A stretch of DNA of 64,000 nucleotides. Origin: Paragordius varius (taxonomy: Eukaryota; Nematomorpha). The stretch is taken from assembly GCA_964247055.1 (NCBI GenBank), contig OZ176057.1, forward strand, positions 1,798,001 to 1,862,000. Reading direction: 5' to 3'. Of this stretch, positions 30,330 to 42,400 are shown piece after piece (positions within the stretch are counted from its first letter, which is position 1; each line of letters begins with the position of its first letter). The translations under genes and the position numbers were made by a program. Below the pieces are notes generated by a model that was not told where the DNA came from, did no database searches, and saw only the letters and a program-made list of their open reading frames with translations.

Positions 30330-31800
30330 CTACAATTTACATCATTGTTAATGTAATAATTATGAAAAATACGACCCATATGTTTATAAAAAAAGTTAAT
30401 ATAAAGTATCTAAAATACATTTTGATGCTTGCACAAAGATTTAGACATAGAAACGGGTTAAATCTATATAACATGATTTTCCAGAGCAAAAAAAATGGTC
30501 AAGCACCCGAAATCTGTGTAAGATAATGCTATGAATAAAGGGCAGAAAGAGGTTTATCCGTGACTGAATGTTTGCCTTCTTGCAAACCTAAATGTAACCT
30601 GAACTTGCAGCAAGTTTGTATATAACCTTAAACAAAGGACGGCCCAAATCCTAACTAAATTGTAACGGGTTAAGGATAGAGCCATTGTGTTAAAAATAAA
30701 GAAGCAAAAGTTTTGGATGCTATATGGCTCGGGTTCCCTTATTGTTAATCATCATAGATGCCTGAAAAAGAGGATTGTCTAAAAAAGAATACTGCTGAAG
30801 TAGGTTATAATAGTAATAGGATGAAAAAATGTGGGAATAGATTGTTGATCCTATTATGTGTTATAAATTTGGATGGAATTGGATTAAAATAAACACGCTA
30901 ATATATTATCATATTTGGTAATGAATTTTCAGTCTTTTCTCTTATTAAACAATAAGGTGCCTAAAATGCAGTCAAGAGCCAATGTAGCCTAGAAAATTAA
31001 ATCTGATAGGTATTATGGCTAAAAATTACGGAATAGGTGATAAAACACGGTATTTAAAGCCCATAAATCCGACGAAAAAAACTGTCAGCTAAATTGTAGA
31101 TATTATTAATGACCAAGACCTTAAGACTTTAAAGAAGCTAAATCCTTGGGTAGCAAACCATAGCCAGAAACCCATTAAATAATCCAAAGTAGAGATAAAC
31201 ACAACATTTTGGTCTTAGACTATAAGGATAGTAAATTTTAAAAACAAGGATGTCCATGACCCTTAACTACAAACGACAACTCTTCAAATCATCATGCATA
31301 TCCATTTATTGTAGGCATATAAATACCCCTTAAACTCTTGTGATAATCATTTATATTTATTTATATATAAATCCATATTCTAGCAAAAAAATATAACTAA
31401 TTACCTTTTTACCCAGGTGCTGATAACTATTAAAACATCCAATTCAATTAAGAGTTTCAACGCCCTCATAAATTACATAACTTGTCAAAAACTAAACAGT
31501 TCATATCGTTAAAAAAATGTATACATTACTCTACGATAAAAGCCATCACATACTGCTCAAAACATTTTTTGGTCAAAAACTTAAATTAATTAATTACAGT
31601 CCAAAATTATAGATTGAAAGTATATGTATCGAAATAATAAAAAATATGATGGTTAAAACAATACACCAACAACTGACGACTGTGATTAGAGGCAAGCCTT
31701 AGAAGAAAAGTGTTGCGCAAACAGAAAAATTGTGTAAAAATTAGAGTACCTATAAACATAACCCTCTCGTTAGCTAGCACAACAAATATCATATATTTTC
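30330..31800 (-). repeat. Duplicated block, copy 2, right part
   Basis: Matches 25,440-26,620 with many small differences. The counterpart of the 25,720-25,749 exon (about 30,600-30,640) has lost phase and donor. The minus-strand frame at 31,607-31,792 (LASNHSRQLL) aligns with a similar frame at 26,350-26,450, showing common origin but no recognised function. Confidence 0.65.
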
Positions 31801-31873
31801 TATCATAAATATTTTAAAATTTATTAAAGCTCTCGATTTTCTGCATGATATCAATGGTAATGTCTAAGCACTA

Positions 31874-32153
31874 CAGTAAAAACTGAAATTATACGGATAA
31901 AATGTTAAAATATAAAGATAAATATTTTTTTTTATGAAAACTATTTTTAAACCTTAAATTTTCTCATATAAATTATATAACTACAATTTTAAAATATATG
32001 GTGTCACCACTATAGGTATTATTATTTTAATATGGAATTTGAAACAATGATTTATATTTAAAAAAATCAGCTAAGAAAAGTATGGTTGTCTTTTGAAAAA
32101 AAATTTTGTCTTTATATTTTAACGTTTTGTCCTTATAATTTTAGTTTTTACTG
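31874..32153. mobile_element. 280-bp MITE with CAGTAAAAACT ends
   Basis: The left end CAGTAAAAACTGAAATTATA and the right end, its complement with few changes, extend inward about 45 bp (gataaaatgttaaaatataaagata). TA flanks both sides, as for Tc1/mariner-type MITEs. No coding sequence. Confidence 0.75.
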
Positions 32154-32159
32154 TAATAT

Positions 32160-32525
32160 ATAGAATAAAATCATATTATTAAATAGCGATTTGGCAAAAA
32201 AAATGTATTGTGCCCTATTGCGGTAGAATAAAAGATTTTTCGATATTTAATTTTTAATGCCAAATATTACATAATGTCAAAGAGCTGAAACTATATATGT
32301 AAACCATGACATCTAAACCATTCACGATTAATATCAAATAATGTATCGTAAAAACTAATGTTAAAATAGGAGAATTTTTTATTTAATTAAATAACCGTTT
32401 GTTACCTTACATACCCTAATGTCTAAAAAAAAAACTAAAAGAAAAAAATTTATTACGGGTTACTATAAAGAATTGTTAAAAACGCAAAACTAGTTTTACA
32501 AAAAGGATAAAAAATAAATGATATA
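32160..32525. other. No exon confirmed
   Basis: AT-rich. A GTATGT donor after a long T-run acceptor near 32,410 would enclose only 8 nt and breaks phase, so it is not called. About 32,200-32,270 resembles 33,000-33,070, a local duplication. Confidence 0.35.
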
Positions 32526-32528
32526 TAC

Positions 32529-32588
32529 CAGATGGATATGATATTTTGTTTTTTCCAACGGGCAATTTGTCGGGTATCACTTCATCCA
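32529..32588 (-). CDS. 60-nt microexon
   Basis: The acceptor TTAATTTGTAG is followed by TG, 19 codons, G and donor GTATAT. It encodes DEVIPDKLPVGKNKISYPS plus a split Gly. Phase 1-1. Acidic-then-basic peptide with two turns, no repeat partner in the window. Confidence 0.7.
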
Positions 32589-32589
32589 C

Positions 32590-33605
32590 TACAAATTAAA
32601 AAAGTATAAATTCTGGATTCAAGTATTTTACATATAAATATTTTAATATTAAATATTAATATAATTTGAATTGTAAAAAGAGCCTGTATTGTATTTTTAT
32701 GCAGCAATGATAATTTTAAATAATTCAACTTAGCACAAATTTTGGGGTATAATTTGTTCACTACTTTATTTTGTATTTATATTAAATAAAGGTAATTTAG
32801 CATATAGTTTAAAACATTAAAATATTTATAAAAGAAAATAATATAATCTTTAATTTCATTACTTAAATCAAGTCGAAACAAACAGATGATGCCGTAAATG
32901 CTCCCATAATTTTTTTTGAATAAATAGTAATTTTTAAATATTTTATATAATGTATATTTTATAATCATTTTTAAGAGAGTAAAATTTTTGGCGGTGAAAG
33001 TTTAGAGATTATTTTCTTACCAATTAAATTATTGCGCCTTATTCGCAGAATGCTATTTATTAAATGCCAATCCCAGATATGTATTTAATTTTTTGGTGCA
33101 AAATTACTTTAAAATAAGATATGATTTGATGAAATTTGGGTGTCTTAAGTATGTTTTATATAAAAGGGGTACAAAGATAAACACATTTGTTAAATAATAT
33201 ATTTACATTAATAGTGAGGCACAGATAAAAGTATTATAAACGTTGCATAATAGGTTATAAAAATCTACATTTATATCTAACCAAAATTTAACTTTATACA
33301 TTATCAAATGATTCCCATTTAAGAAAAAAACTGTTAAGGAAGCATATATTTAAAAAATGGCAATTACTTAAATATTAATTAAATAAAAAAACCGATCATA
33401 ATATCCATATTAAACGAAAAATGCCAATTTTCACTCACCAATAAAAATATTTCAATGGTAATAGTTCAAATATTAATCCAAAATTAATTGATATTTTTGT
33501 TTATACGAGGTCGGTCCAAAAAAAATCAAAACAATTTAAAACATATATGTTATTAGTCTAATAAATTTTTGATATAATGCATAATATTATAAACAAATAA
33601 AAATT
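32590..33605. other. No exon confirmed
   Basis: AT-rich. Two strong minus-strand donors (GTAAGAAA near 33,018; GTGAGTG near 33,434) lack a phase-compatible open exon in front, so they may be relics or belong to exons I missed. Confidence 0.35.
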
Positions 33606-33610
33606 TTACA

Positions 33611-33661
33611 ATGAGAGTGGGCCTTGAATGTTTGCCTCACACGACGTGGTGGACCTGCAGC
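33611..33661 (-). CDS. 51-nt arginine-rich microexon
   Basis: The acceptor TTTTTTTACAG is strong. It is followed by CT, 16 codons, T and donor GTAAAA. It encodes AGPPRRVRQTFKAHSH. Phase 1-1, but it ends in T rather than G, so the junction codon is not Gly. A second AG 6 nt inside the exon (CTGCAG) could give a two-codon shorter form in frame. Confidence 0.6.
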
Positions 33662-33669
33662 TGTAAAAA

Positions 33670-35490
33670 AATAATAATATTAATTATTAATTTATATATG
33701 TTAGTATTATATCGAATTTCATAAATAAAACTAGCCATAGTCTGTAACAATTGCTTGTTTTATTTATAATTTTGTGTATCACAACAATTTAATATTTACA
33801 ACAGAATAAAATTATAATTCTATGTGACCCCTCTACCCCACGCTTTTATCTTTGCTATCTAAATGTTATTTTGCGACATTTGTTCGGTCATACCCAAACA
33901 TTTTCGATTGACCATTATATGATTATTATCCCCTTTATACAAGTTGTAAAAAATATATCTTCACCGTTTTTTTAATTTTATTGTACACAATAAACAAAAA
34001 TGATTTCAAATTCTTAATGGTCAGGCTATTTTTAAATATTATAAAACTTAAAAGAGAGATATTTTTGGTTAATTCAATATTTTAATTGGGTAGAATTTTT
34101 AATTAACATGTCAGTTTAATAAAGATTTGTCAGTAGAATTATTTTTTACTCTGAAAACAAATCGACATAATCCGAATGCATACTCTGTTTTAGTCGATTC
34201 AATAATACCATTAAATTTTTCTAATATACATCCTAAATTTATAATAATGAAATAAAAATAATCGATAATTTGTGTTAATAACACCACGCAACAAATTATT
34301 CTGCCACCGATTTTGTATCTTTTAATATATAATTTTAACAGTAAATCTGAAATAAAAATCATAATATCACCTGAGAATTTTATATAATTGACTTTTTATG
34401 AATATGCGCTCTCTTTATAAAAATTTTACTAAATGTTTTTTTGAAAATAAACGATAGCCTATCAGTAATATATCATTGTCAGGAGAGGAATGAAAACTAA
34501 AATACATATTGATATGTTTTTCATCGATAGTTAATGGACATAAATTGACAAACCCGCAAAGTGGCGTTTCCGTTAATTAATATATTTTTTGAACTAATGG
34601 ATAAAAATGGCACAAACTTTGTGCAGCTAGCTATAATTATCTTAAAAGCAAAGTTTTTTTGATTAAATTATTTTTTGCTTTTATGTCATGCAAAACAGCC
34701 ATTTTAATTGTGTTTACTAATTTTACTATTATATAAATATGAATTAGTTACTTTAGCAAGCTTATAATTTTAAAATTTAAACTCTAGAATTTTAGTTTTG
34801 GGTATTTTTGATCTTTTATCCATTACATAATAAATTTACAGTTATAACTGTGCATTTTAGGATCCACTATATAATATAATTATGATATTATAATTTTAAG
34901 CATAAAAGCCAATTAAAAGCCTTTTCAATTTTTTTTTAAAATTCTAATGCAACCCTGATATATATTAATATAATATATATGATTTTTAAATTAGTTTGTT
35001 TGAGAAAAATTTTGACTATATGAAGACTAGTAACTTTAACATCAGATTGATTTAAATGACTAACTACGATTCGAAAAACAGTTTTTGCGCTCTTTTAAAG
35101 CATATAAAATAAATGGCTTTATAAATTATTAGATTATGATTGCGAGTTCAATATTAAATCGGGTCCAAAAGTTATAGAAAAACCCTAAATAAAAAAATTC
35201 TTATTAGACCAATTTTTTCAGTATTATTTATGTACTTTAATGAAATATTTTGAATTTACAGGAATAGCACTTAAAAAATTAAAGTTTGTTATTAATTTAA
35301 CGGTATAAAACAATTAACAATTTAATATAGATATAACAAATTAACATAAAATTTGAAGTATATTTTCTATATTTTTATATATTTATTTGGCATTTTTTAA
35401 TTTATTTACAGCCGCCCAAAATATTTTGGAGGGCCGCACGTGCTTTAATACTTTTAGCCCGATATAAAAAATGTTTAGATATCCCCAAAG
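33670..35490. other. No gene confirmed
   Basis: AT-rich. The minus-strand frame at 34,111-34,362 (MIFISDLLLKLYIKRYKIGG, then ICCVVLLTQIIDYFYFIII) is hydrophobic and follows a CAG with GTGATA, but I could not place it in a model; it might be a leader exon. No transposon recognised until 35,499. Confidence 0.3.
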
Positions 35491-35498
35491 AGAAAATT

Positions 35499-36935
35499 AG
35501 AGGCGTAGCTGATGAGGGAAGGGGCTGCAATGGGCGCCATATTTAAAGGGGTGCCGGATAAAAATTAATTTTATTATAAAAAATAGATATTAAGTTATTA
35601 TTTTATAAATCTATTATAATTTATATTTTAAAAAGGGTAATCCAGAACTGTGCGACAACTATACCATAGCGCTTCTTAACCAGTTGCCCAAAGTTTTCCT
35701 AAAAATAATTCAGGTTTGACTAAATACCATTCTTGACCCCGTATCTACGATACAAGTTTTTGAAAAGGAATGATGCGAGTTATGATGTGCAATAAGAATG
35801 GATACTAGAAAAACATATCCAATTCAACAAAGAGCTGCACATGTGATTTGTCGATATTTTCATAACATTTGATTCCGTCCAACACCATAAATTGCAAACA
35901 TCCCTAAAACAATATATTCTCAATTTACTTATATTCCACGGTTGTAGTATCTACACATAACGGCAAACCTGATTCAGTCGACTTGCGTTAAGGATGCGTT
36001 TTATCAATTCTTCTTAAAGCCTATTTCTAACGTATACTAAGAAATATGTCAGCCTGGCATCATCGTAGTATGAAACTTGCTCTGACCCGTTAATTTTAGG
36101 CAGATGACACAATTATATTTGTGGACAGTATAGACACATTATCCCAAATTCTGCATTTATTAATCGAATGCGATAAATACGGATTAAAAATTAACTTTGA
36201 AAAAACAAAATTAATATAAATCAACCCGGCTTAAACAACCACCTCAATAATCCTTAACGAAAATCAGATTAAAACAAATAGTTATATCTATTTGAGCAGT
36301 ATTATAATATCAACAACTCTACTTCAGAAAAAACACGAAGAATTCCCATTGCAAAAGCAGCTGCATTCAAATACAACAAGATTTGGACGTCGTAATTAAA
36401 AACCAAAATCAGATTAATCAAAGCAACCTCCACATTTCTATATGGGTGCGAAAGAGACTGAAAAATATGACGAACGATTAATAAATTCTTTCGAAATATA
36501 AGTTTGGAGGAAACTTCTCCTAACACAAGGATCAGACATAATTCTTTACTATTTTAAATAAAATAAATCCTGAAATGTAATACGCCAAAAACTACCTATT
36601 TTGGCCACATTATGAGATCTAATTCCCTTCAAAAGTCACTGATGCTGGGAAAAGTGAGTGGTGCTCGTAAAAAGGAAGAAGACGAACTCGTTGAAGGGTA
36701 ACGTCCTTCAAGAAACAAACCAAACATTAGCCGAACTAAACGCTAGATCTTGTAATCGTAATAAATGGAGAAAATATTATTCCTATATTGCACTTAGTCG
36801 GAATCGATTTTAGCAACAACAACATAAAATCACCCATTTATGAGTACGGTTTGAGTTCGATTAAATTTTTGAAATGCAAGGGTTGAGTAGAGGAAGAGGA
36901 CTCCATACACGGACGCCAGAAAAGGGCCGAAATAG
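35499..36935. mobile_element. MITE with CAGAGGCG-type ends, split by a LINE
   Basis: The left part (agaggcgtagctgatgagg..., 35,499-35,635) and the right part (acggtttgagttcgatt... atgcaagggttgag, 36,845-36,935) align with the two halves of the intact MITE at 18,099-18,350. The intervening sequence is a LINE. The right tip is worn. Confidence 0.65.
35640..36830 (+). mobile_element. Decayed LINE reverse transcriptase
   Basis: The plus strand, in scattered frames, shows palm remnants (DIFITFDSVQHHK), the catalytic box region ADDTIIFVDSIDTLSQ, YGLKINFEKTKL, and C-terminal words (NSFEI-VWRKLLLT and WRKYYSYIALSRNRF near the end). It is the same broad family as the LINE at 3.9-5.0 kb. It carries many stops and shifts and is long dead. 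It sits inside the 35,499-36,935 MITE. Confidence 0.75.
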
Positions 36936-36939
36936 CGCA

Positions 36940-37440
36940 TAATATGTTATTACCTTTAATATATATAATAACATATTTTATAAAATTCAATGCAGAAAAA
37001 ATTCATCGACTAAGTTGTTTAGGTGGTTTTAAAGGTGATTGTGATGATATATTTTGGCAACAATTTTGATTTTACCGTTAAAAAATAAATTATGAAGTCA
37101 AAACGTAAAAACTTAAACACATTTATTGCGAAGATAACGATTTTTAGGTTCATTTATTCCTATTATATTGGCTTGCAAAATGGGAACAGAGTTGTAAATC
37201 GGTAAAACTCTTGATCATATTCCAAGTCATATGAAAAAATTAGGGATCAAAAAAATATTTTTTTATATAAAAAAACATTAATCTTTTATTTTTTACCATT
37301 CTAACCGTAACCGGATTCACATGATACCGGAATGCGGTTTCGTAATAGCAGAGACCGTCGTTTTAAAAATTATTAGAAACCAACTCAATTCCGGTTCCAA
37401 CCGTCAGAAACTTAAATTCGATTCCACAGTCCAAATAGGT
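36940..37440. repeat. AT-rich spacer and ACCGG-rich repeat
   Basis: 37,290-37,440 contains aaccgtaaccggattc and attccggttccaaccg, a diverged relative of 13,540-13,665. The rest shows nothing supportable. Confidence 0.4.
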
Positions 37441-37729
37441 GGCTCCCATATTTTTTCGATAAAGGATTTAATTTTTTTGTTTAAAAAACTTTAAAATTAA
37501 ATATTTAAACAATGCACTTAGAAGCAGTCATGTCGCCCTCAACTTTTCTTGATCATACAGAGTTTAACTTTTATGGTATTACCTTAAATAAAATTATTAA
37601 AAAATGACGCATATTATACTAATATTTTTAATAAAAACCATGTCATTAAAATATAATAAAATAATTAAAAATCAATGCTTATTTTTAATATTAATTTTAA
37701 ATATAAATTTTAATATATAGGCTCCAATG

Positions 37730-38015
37730 GCCAATATTTTTCCGAGTACACGGCGTCCAAAATATTTTTGCAGCCCGCTGGAATTCTTTATATAGATTTG
37801 TCAGAAATTAAGTAATAATCATTTTTAAAACATTTGTCATTAAACTTTCCAGAATTATGGTATTAAACTGCTATATTAAAATAATTGATTGTTTTTCAGT
37901 TTTAGGTTAAAAATTTAATAAAACATTTTTGCTAAATCCCATATGTTTTGCAAATGCGGATTTTTATTTTTTAAAAATATGCAGCCCGCGGAGCCATTTG
38001 TGTTAGACACCCCTG
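37730..38015. mobile_element. hAT-type non-autonomous element end
   Basis: Ends with GCGGAGCCATTTGTGTTAGACACCCCTG (complement CAGGGGTGTCTAACACAAATGG), almost the same tip as the hAT transposon at 9,339. A GC patch at 37,770-37,785 (gcagcccgctgg) repeats the sub-tip region. No coding sequence. Confidence 0.6.
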
Positions 38016-38125
38016 TTCTAAACCAATAGGAGCTATTATTATTTCGTTTTTAATAGTTTTCCGTTTGAATAATCTACAACCTTAGGCTTTTTGCCAGGCG
38101 TTAAATTAAAAAAAAATATATTTAC

Positions 38126-38152
38126 CTCCAGAAGTTGGAATTGGTGAATCTT
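38126..38152 (-). CDS. 27-nt microexon, DSPIPTSG
   Basis: The acceptor CTTAAAACCAG is followed by AA, 8 codons, G and donor GTAAAT. It encodes DSPIPTSG plus a split Gly. Phase 1-1. It is the first phase-compatible exon downstream of the 94-bp array on the minus strand. An array exon ends in C, so the joined codon would be Gln. Confidence 0.55.
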
Positions 38153-38549
38153 CTGGTTTTAAGGCAAGTATAGAAACTATAAATTGGAGAATGTATGTAG
38201 CAATTTAATAAATTAAATTTTAGTCTAGTTCAAATTAATATAAAAGATCAAAATAAGTTAAGAATTAAATTTATATATAAACCAGTAGTCAATAATCTTT
38301 ACTGTTTACTGAAAAAAACACCTATTTTGAGGGTATTTTTATTAAAATCTGTTTTAAACTCTGGTAATATAAAAATGTAAGGGTGGAAAAGGGATTGTTT
38401 TTGCGGCAAACCATTTGTCAAGCTATTTTTTGATATGAAATAGTTTAGTAATAGAGCGATATTAAGGTCTCTTTTATTGGTTTTGCTGTGTTAGACGGAT
38501 CATTGACATATATAAAATTCTTGCCATTTCGATCAATGTATTGTTATTT

Positions 38550-39299
38550 TAATTATTGGGCATTATGTGTATTAAAGGTTTTGGAGCCCCTAATACACTA
38601 TTACCCCTGGTCCCATCAGGCACAAAGAATGGCTTGCCATTGATTTCATCAGGGTGTGTATGGATTGGTTGGCAAGGTAAAATATACAGCTTTGAATTTA
38701 TAATAAGGCCACTTATCTTCAAGCGTCCTAATTCAATGTAACGGGACGTTAAAGGAAGATATCACGAAGAAATATTCGATTATCTATTTTTTATTCTTTT
38801 TATTGTATAAGGTCAATAAACTAGGATATTGGTTTTTCCATTACTTGTAGACGTCCACGAATTGTATTTTGTACGAATGCTTTTTTTCATGTGCTGTTGA
38901 ATTGATGTTGGGCATCATCCAATGCTTGCATTTTATCATATTTGCAATCATAATGCCCATAGCGCGCACCATCATTCACATTGGAAATAACGACTTTTAC
39001 ATTTAGAAAAACTTGTTCAATAGTGTACGTCACCTCATGTTTTACCAGAAAAGGACACCTCATAATTCTGGTGTAAAATGAGAAGCTTATGACGCAATTC
39101 TTTACAAGCAAAAACAAGAAGCAGTTTTTGTGTGTGTTTGTCGTTTAATGTCAATGAAAAAATTTGCGTGCAAAACTTGAGGTGTAAACATTGTTTGTAA
39201 AACGCGAGAATATCTTGGACTATACCTGGTATTTTGTACTATGTGGTAGAGTGGGAGACGGATATAAATTTCAGGGGTATAGAGAGTATAGGAAGACAT
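38550..39299 (-). other. Decayed unidentified coding sequence
   Basis: Minus-strand frames contain protein-like stretches in at least three registers: YIRLPLYHIVQNTRYSPRYS, VLHANFFIDIKRQTHTKTAS, VISNVNDGARYGHYDCKYDK, MQALDDAQHQFNS and HPDEINGKPFFVPDGTRGN. Composition is clearly less AT-biased than the flanks. I do not recognise the family. It may be a transposon or viral fossil, or an old gene, and it looks broken in several places. It separates the 38,126 exon from the 94-bp array. Confidence 0.35.
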
Positions 39300-39383
39300 A
39301 AAAATGAATATACTGTCTAGATTGTATATCTAAAGAATAGGCAATCCGAGGAGAGGAAAAAATCATTAAAAACATATTTATCT

Positions 39384-39445
39384 TCACGAGGCCGGTCTTG
39401 GAGGAGTTATATCAGTCGATATTATTTTTTTATAAATATATTTAC
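39384..39445 (-). other. Read-through extension of the last array unit
   Basis: Beyond the last exon of the array (39,446-39,514) the frame stays open without splicing for 20 codons (RKYIYKKIISTDITPPRPAS) to TGA at 39,384-39,386. The donor here is GTAAATAT, stronger than in other units. So the array could end either in this stop or by splicing onward to 38,126-38,152. No AATAAA was found close by, which mildly favours splicing. Confidence 0.35.
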
Positions 39446-42400
39446 GTTTAGGAGGTGGCTTGGTTGATCGAGGAATAATGGTACTTAGTAGTGCGTTACT
39501 GGCACTCGCTGCATCTATTGTTTAAAAATATATTTATACGTTTAGGAGGCTGCGAGGTTGGTAGAGGTTTAATGGGACTTAGTATTACGGTACTGGCACT
39601 CGCTACGTCTATTGTTTAAAAATATATTTATACGTTTAGGAGGTTGCGAGGTTGGTACAGGTTTAATGGTACTTGGTATTACGGTACTGGCACTCGCTGC
39701 GTCTATTCTTTAAAAATATATTTATACGTTTAGGAGGTTGCGTGGTTGGTACAGGTTTAATGGTGTTTGGTATTACGGTACTGGCACTCGCTGCATCTAT
39801 TGTTTAAAAATATATTTATACGTTTAGGAGGTTGCGAGGTTGGTAGAGGTTTAATGGTACTTGGTATTACGGTACTGGCACTCGCTGCATCTATTGTTTT
39901 AAAATATATTTATACGTTTAGGAGGTGGCTTGGTTGATCGAGGTTTAATGGTACTTGGTATTACGGTACTGGCACTCGCTGCATCTATTGTTTAAAAATA
40001 TATTATTACGTTTAGGAGGTTGCGAGGTTGGTACAGGTTTAATGGTGTTTGGTATTACGGTACTGGCACTCGCTGCATCTATTGTTTAAAAATATATTTA
40101 TACGTTTAGGAGGTTGCGAGGTTGGTAGAGGTTTAATGGGACTTGGTATTACGGTACTGCCACTCGCTGCATCTATTGTTTAAAAATATATTATTACGTT
40201 TAGGAGGTTGCGAGGTTGGTACAGGTTTAATGGTACTTGGTATTACGGTACTGGCATTCGCTGCATCTATTGTTTAAAAATATATTATTACGTTTAGGAG
40301 GTTGCGAGGTTGGTACAGGTTTAATGGTGTTTGGTATTACGGTACTGGCACTCGCTGCATCTATTGTTTAAAAATATATTATTACGTTTAGGAGGTTGCG
40401 AGGTTGGTACAGGTTTAATGGTACTTGGTTTTACGGTACTGGCATTCGCTGCATCTATTGTTTAAAAATATATTTATACGTTTAGGAGGCTGCGAGGTTG
40501 GTAGAGGTTTAATGGGACTTGGTATTACGGTACTGCCACTCGCTGCATCTATTGTTTAAAAATATATTTATACGTTTAGGAGGCTGCGAGGTTGGTAGAG
40601 GTTTAATGGGACTTGGTATTACGGTACTGGCACTCGCTGCATCTATTGTTTAAAAATATATTTATACGTTTAGGAGGTGGCTTGGTTGATAGAGGAATAA
40701 TGGTACTTGGTGTTACGGTACTGGCACTCGCTACGTCTATTGTTTAAAAATATATTTATACGTTTAGGAGGTTGCGAGGTTGGTACAGGTTTTACGGTAC
40801 TTGGTGTTACGGTACTGGTACTCGCTGCATCTATTGTTTAAAAATATATTTATACGTTTAGGAGGTTGCGAGGTTGGTACAGGTTTAATGGTACTTGGTA
40901 TTACGGTACTGGCACTCGCTGCATCTATTGTTTAAAAATATATTATTACGTTTAGGAGGTTGCGAGGTTGGTACAGGTTTAATGGTGTTTGGTATTACGG
41001 TACTGGCACTCGCTGCATCTATTGTTTAAAAATATATTTATACGTTTAGGAGGTTGCGAGGTTGGTAGAGGTTTAATGGTACTTGGTATTACGGTACTGC
41101 CAGTCGCTGCATCTATTGTTTAAAAATATATTATTACGTTTAGGAGGTTGCGAGGTTGGTACAGGTTTAATGGTGTTTGGTATTACGGTACTGGCACTCG
41201 CTGCATCTATTCTTTAAAAATATATTTATACGTTTAGGAGGTTGCGAGGTTGGTACAGGTTTAATGGTACTTGGTATTACGGTACTGGCATTCGCTGCAT
41301 CTATTGTTTAAAAATATATTATTACGTTTAGGAGGTTGCGAGGTTGGTACAGGTTTAATGGTACTTGGTTTTACGGTACTGGCATTCGCTGCATCTATTG
41401 TTTAAAAATATATTTATACGTTTAGGAGGCTGCGAGGTTGGTAGAGGTTTAATGGGACTTGGTATTACGGTACTGCCACTCGCTGCATCTATTGTTTAAA
41501 AATATATTTATACGTTTAGGAGGCTGCGAGGTTGGTAGAGGTTTAATGGGACTTGGTATTACGGTACTGGCACTCGCTGCATCTATTGTTTAAAAATATA
41601 TTTATACGTTTAGGAGGTGGCTTGGTTGATAGAGGAATAATGGTACTTGGTGTTACGGTACTGGCACTCGCTACGTCTATTGTTTAAAAATATATTTATA
41701 CGTTTAGGAGGTTGCGAGGTTGGTACAGGTTTAATGGTACTTGGTATTACGGTACTGGCACTCGCTGCGTCTATTCTTTAAAAATATATTTATACGTTTA
41801 GGAGGTTGCGTGGTTGGTACAGGTTTAATGGTGTTTGGTATTACGGTACTGGCACTCGCTGCATCTATTGTTTAAAAATATATTTATACGTTTAGGAGGC
41901 TGCGAGGTTGGTAGAGGTTTAATGGGACTTGGTATTACGGTACTGCCACTCGCTGCATCTATTGTTTAAAAATATATTTATACGTTTAGGAGGCTGCGAG
42001 GTTGGTAGAGGTTTAATGGGACTTGGTATTACGGTACTGGCACTCGCTGCATCTATTGTTTAAAAATATATTTATACGTTTAGGAGGTGGCTTGGTTGAT
42101 AGAGGAATAATGGTACTTGGTGTTACGGTACTGGCACTCGCTACGTCTATTGTTTAAAAATATATTTATACGTTTAGGAGGTTGCGAGGTTGGTACAGGT
42201 TTTACGGTACTTGGTATTACGGTACTGCCACTCGCTGCATCTATTGTTTAAAAATATATTTATACGTTTAGGAGGTTGCGAGGTTGGTACAGGTTTAATG
42301 GTACTTGGTATTACGGTACTGGCACTCGCTGCATCTATTGTTTAAAAATATATTTTTACGTTTAGGAGGTTGCGAGGTTGGTACAGGTTTAATGGTGTTT

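Noticed and set aside
33018-33060. Candidate exon before donor GTAAGAAA
   Set aside because: 32 nt in length with a stop in the phase-1 frame. Probably a relic shared with the duplicate near 32,210.
36302-36526. Minus-strand 74-codon open frame
   Set aside because: Antisense shadow of the decayed LINE on the plus strand.
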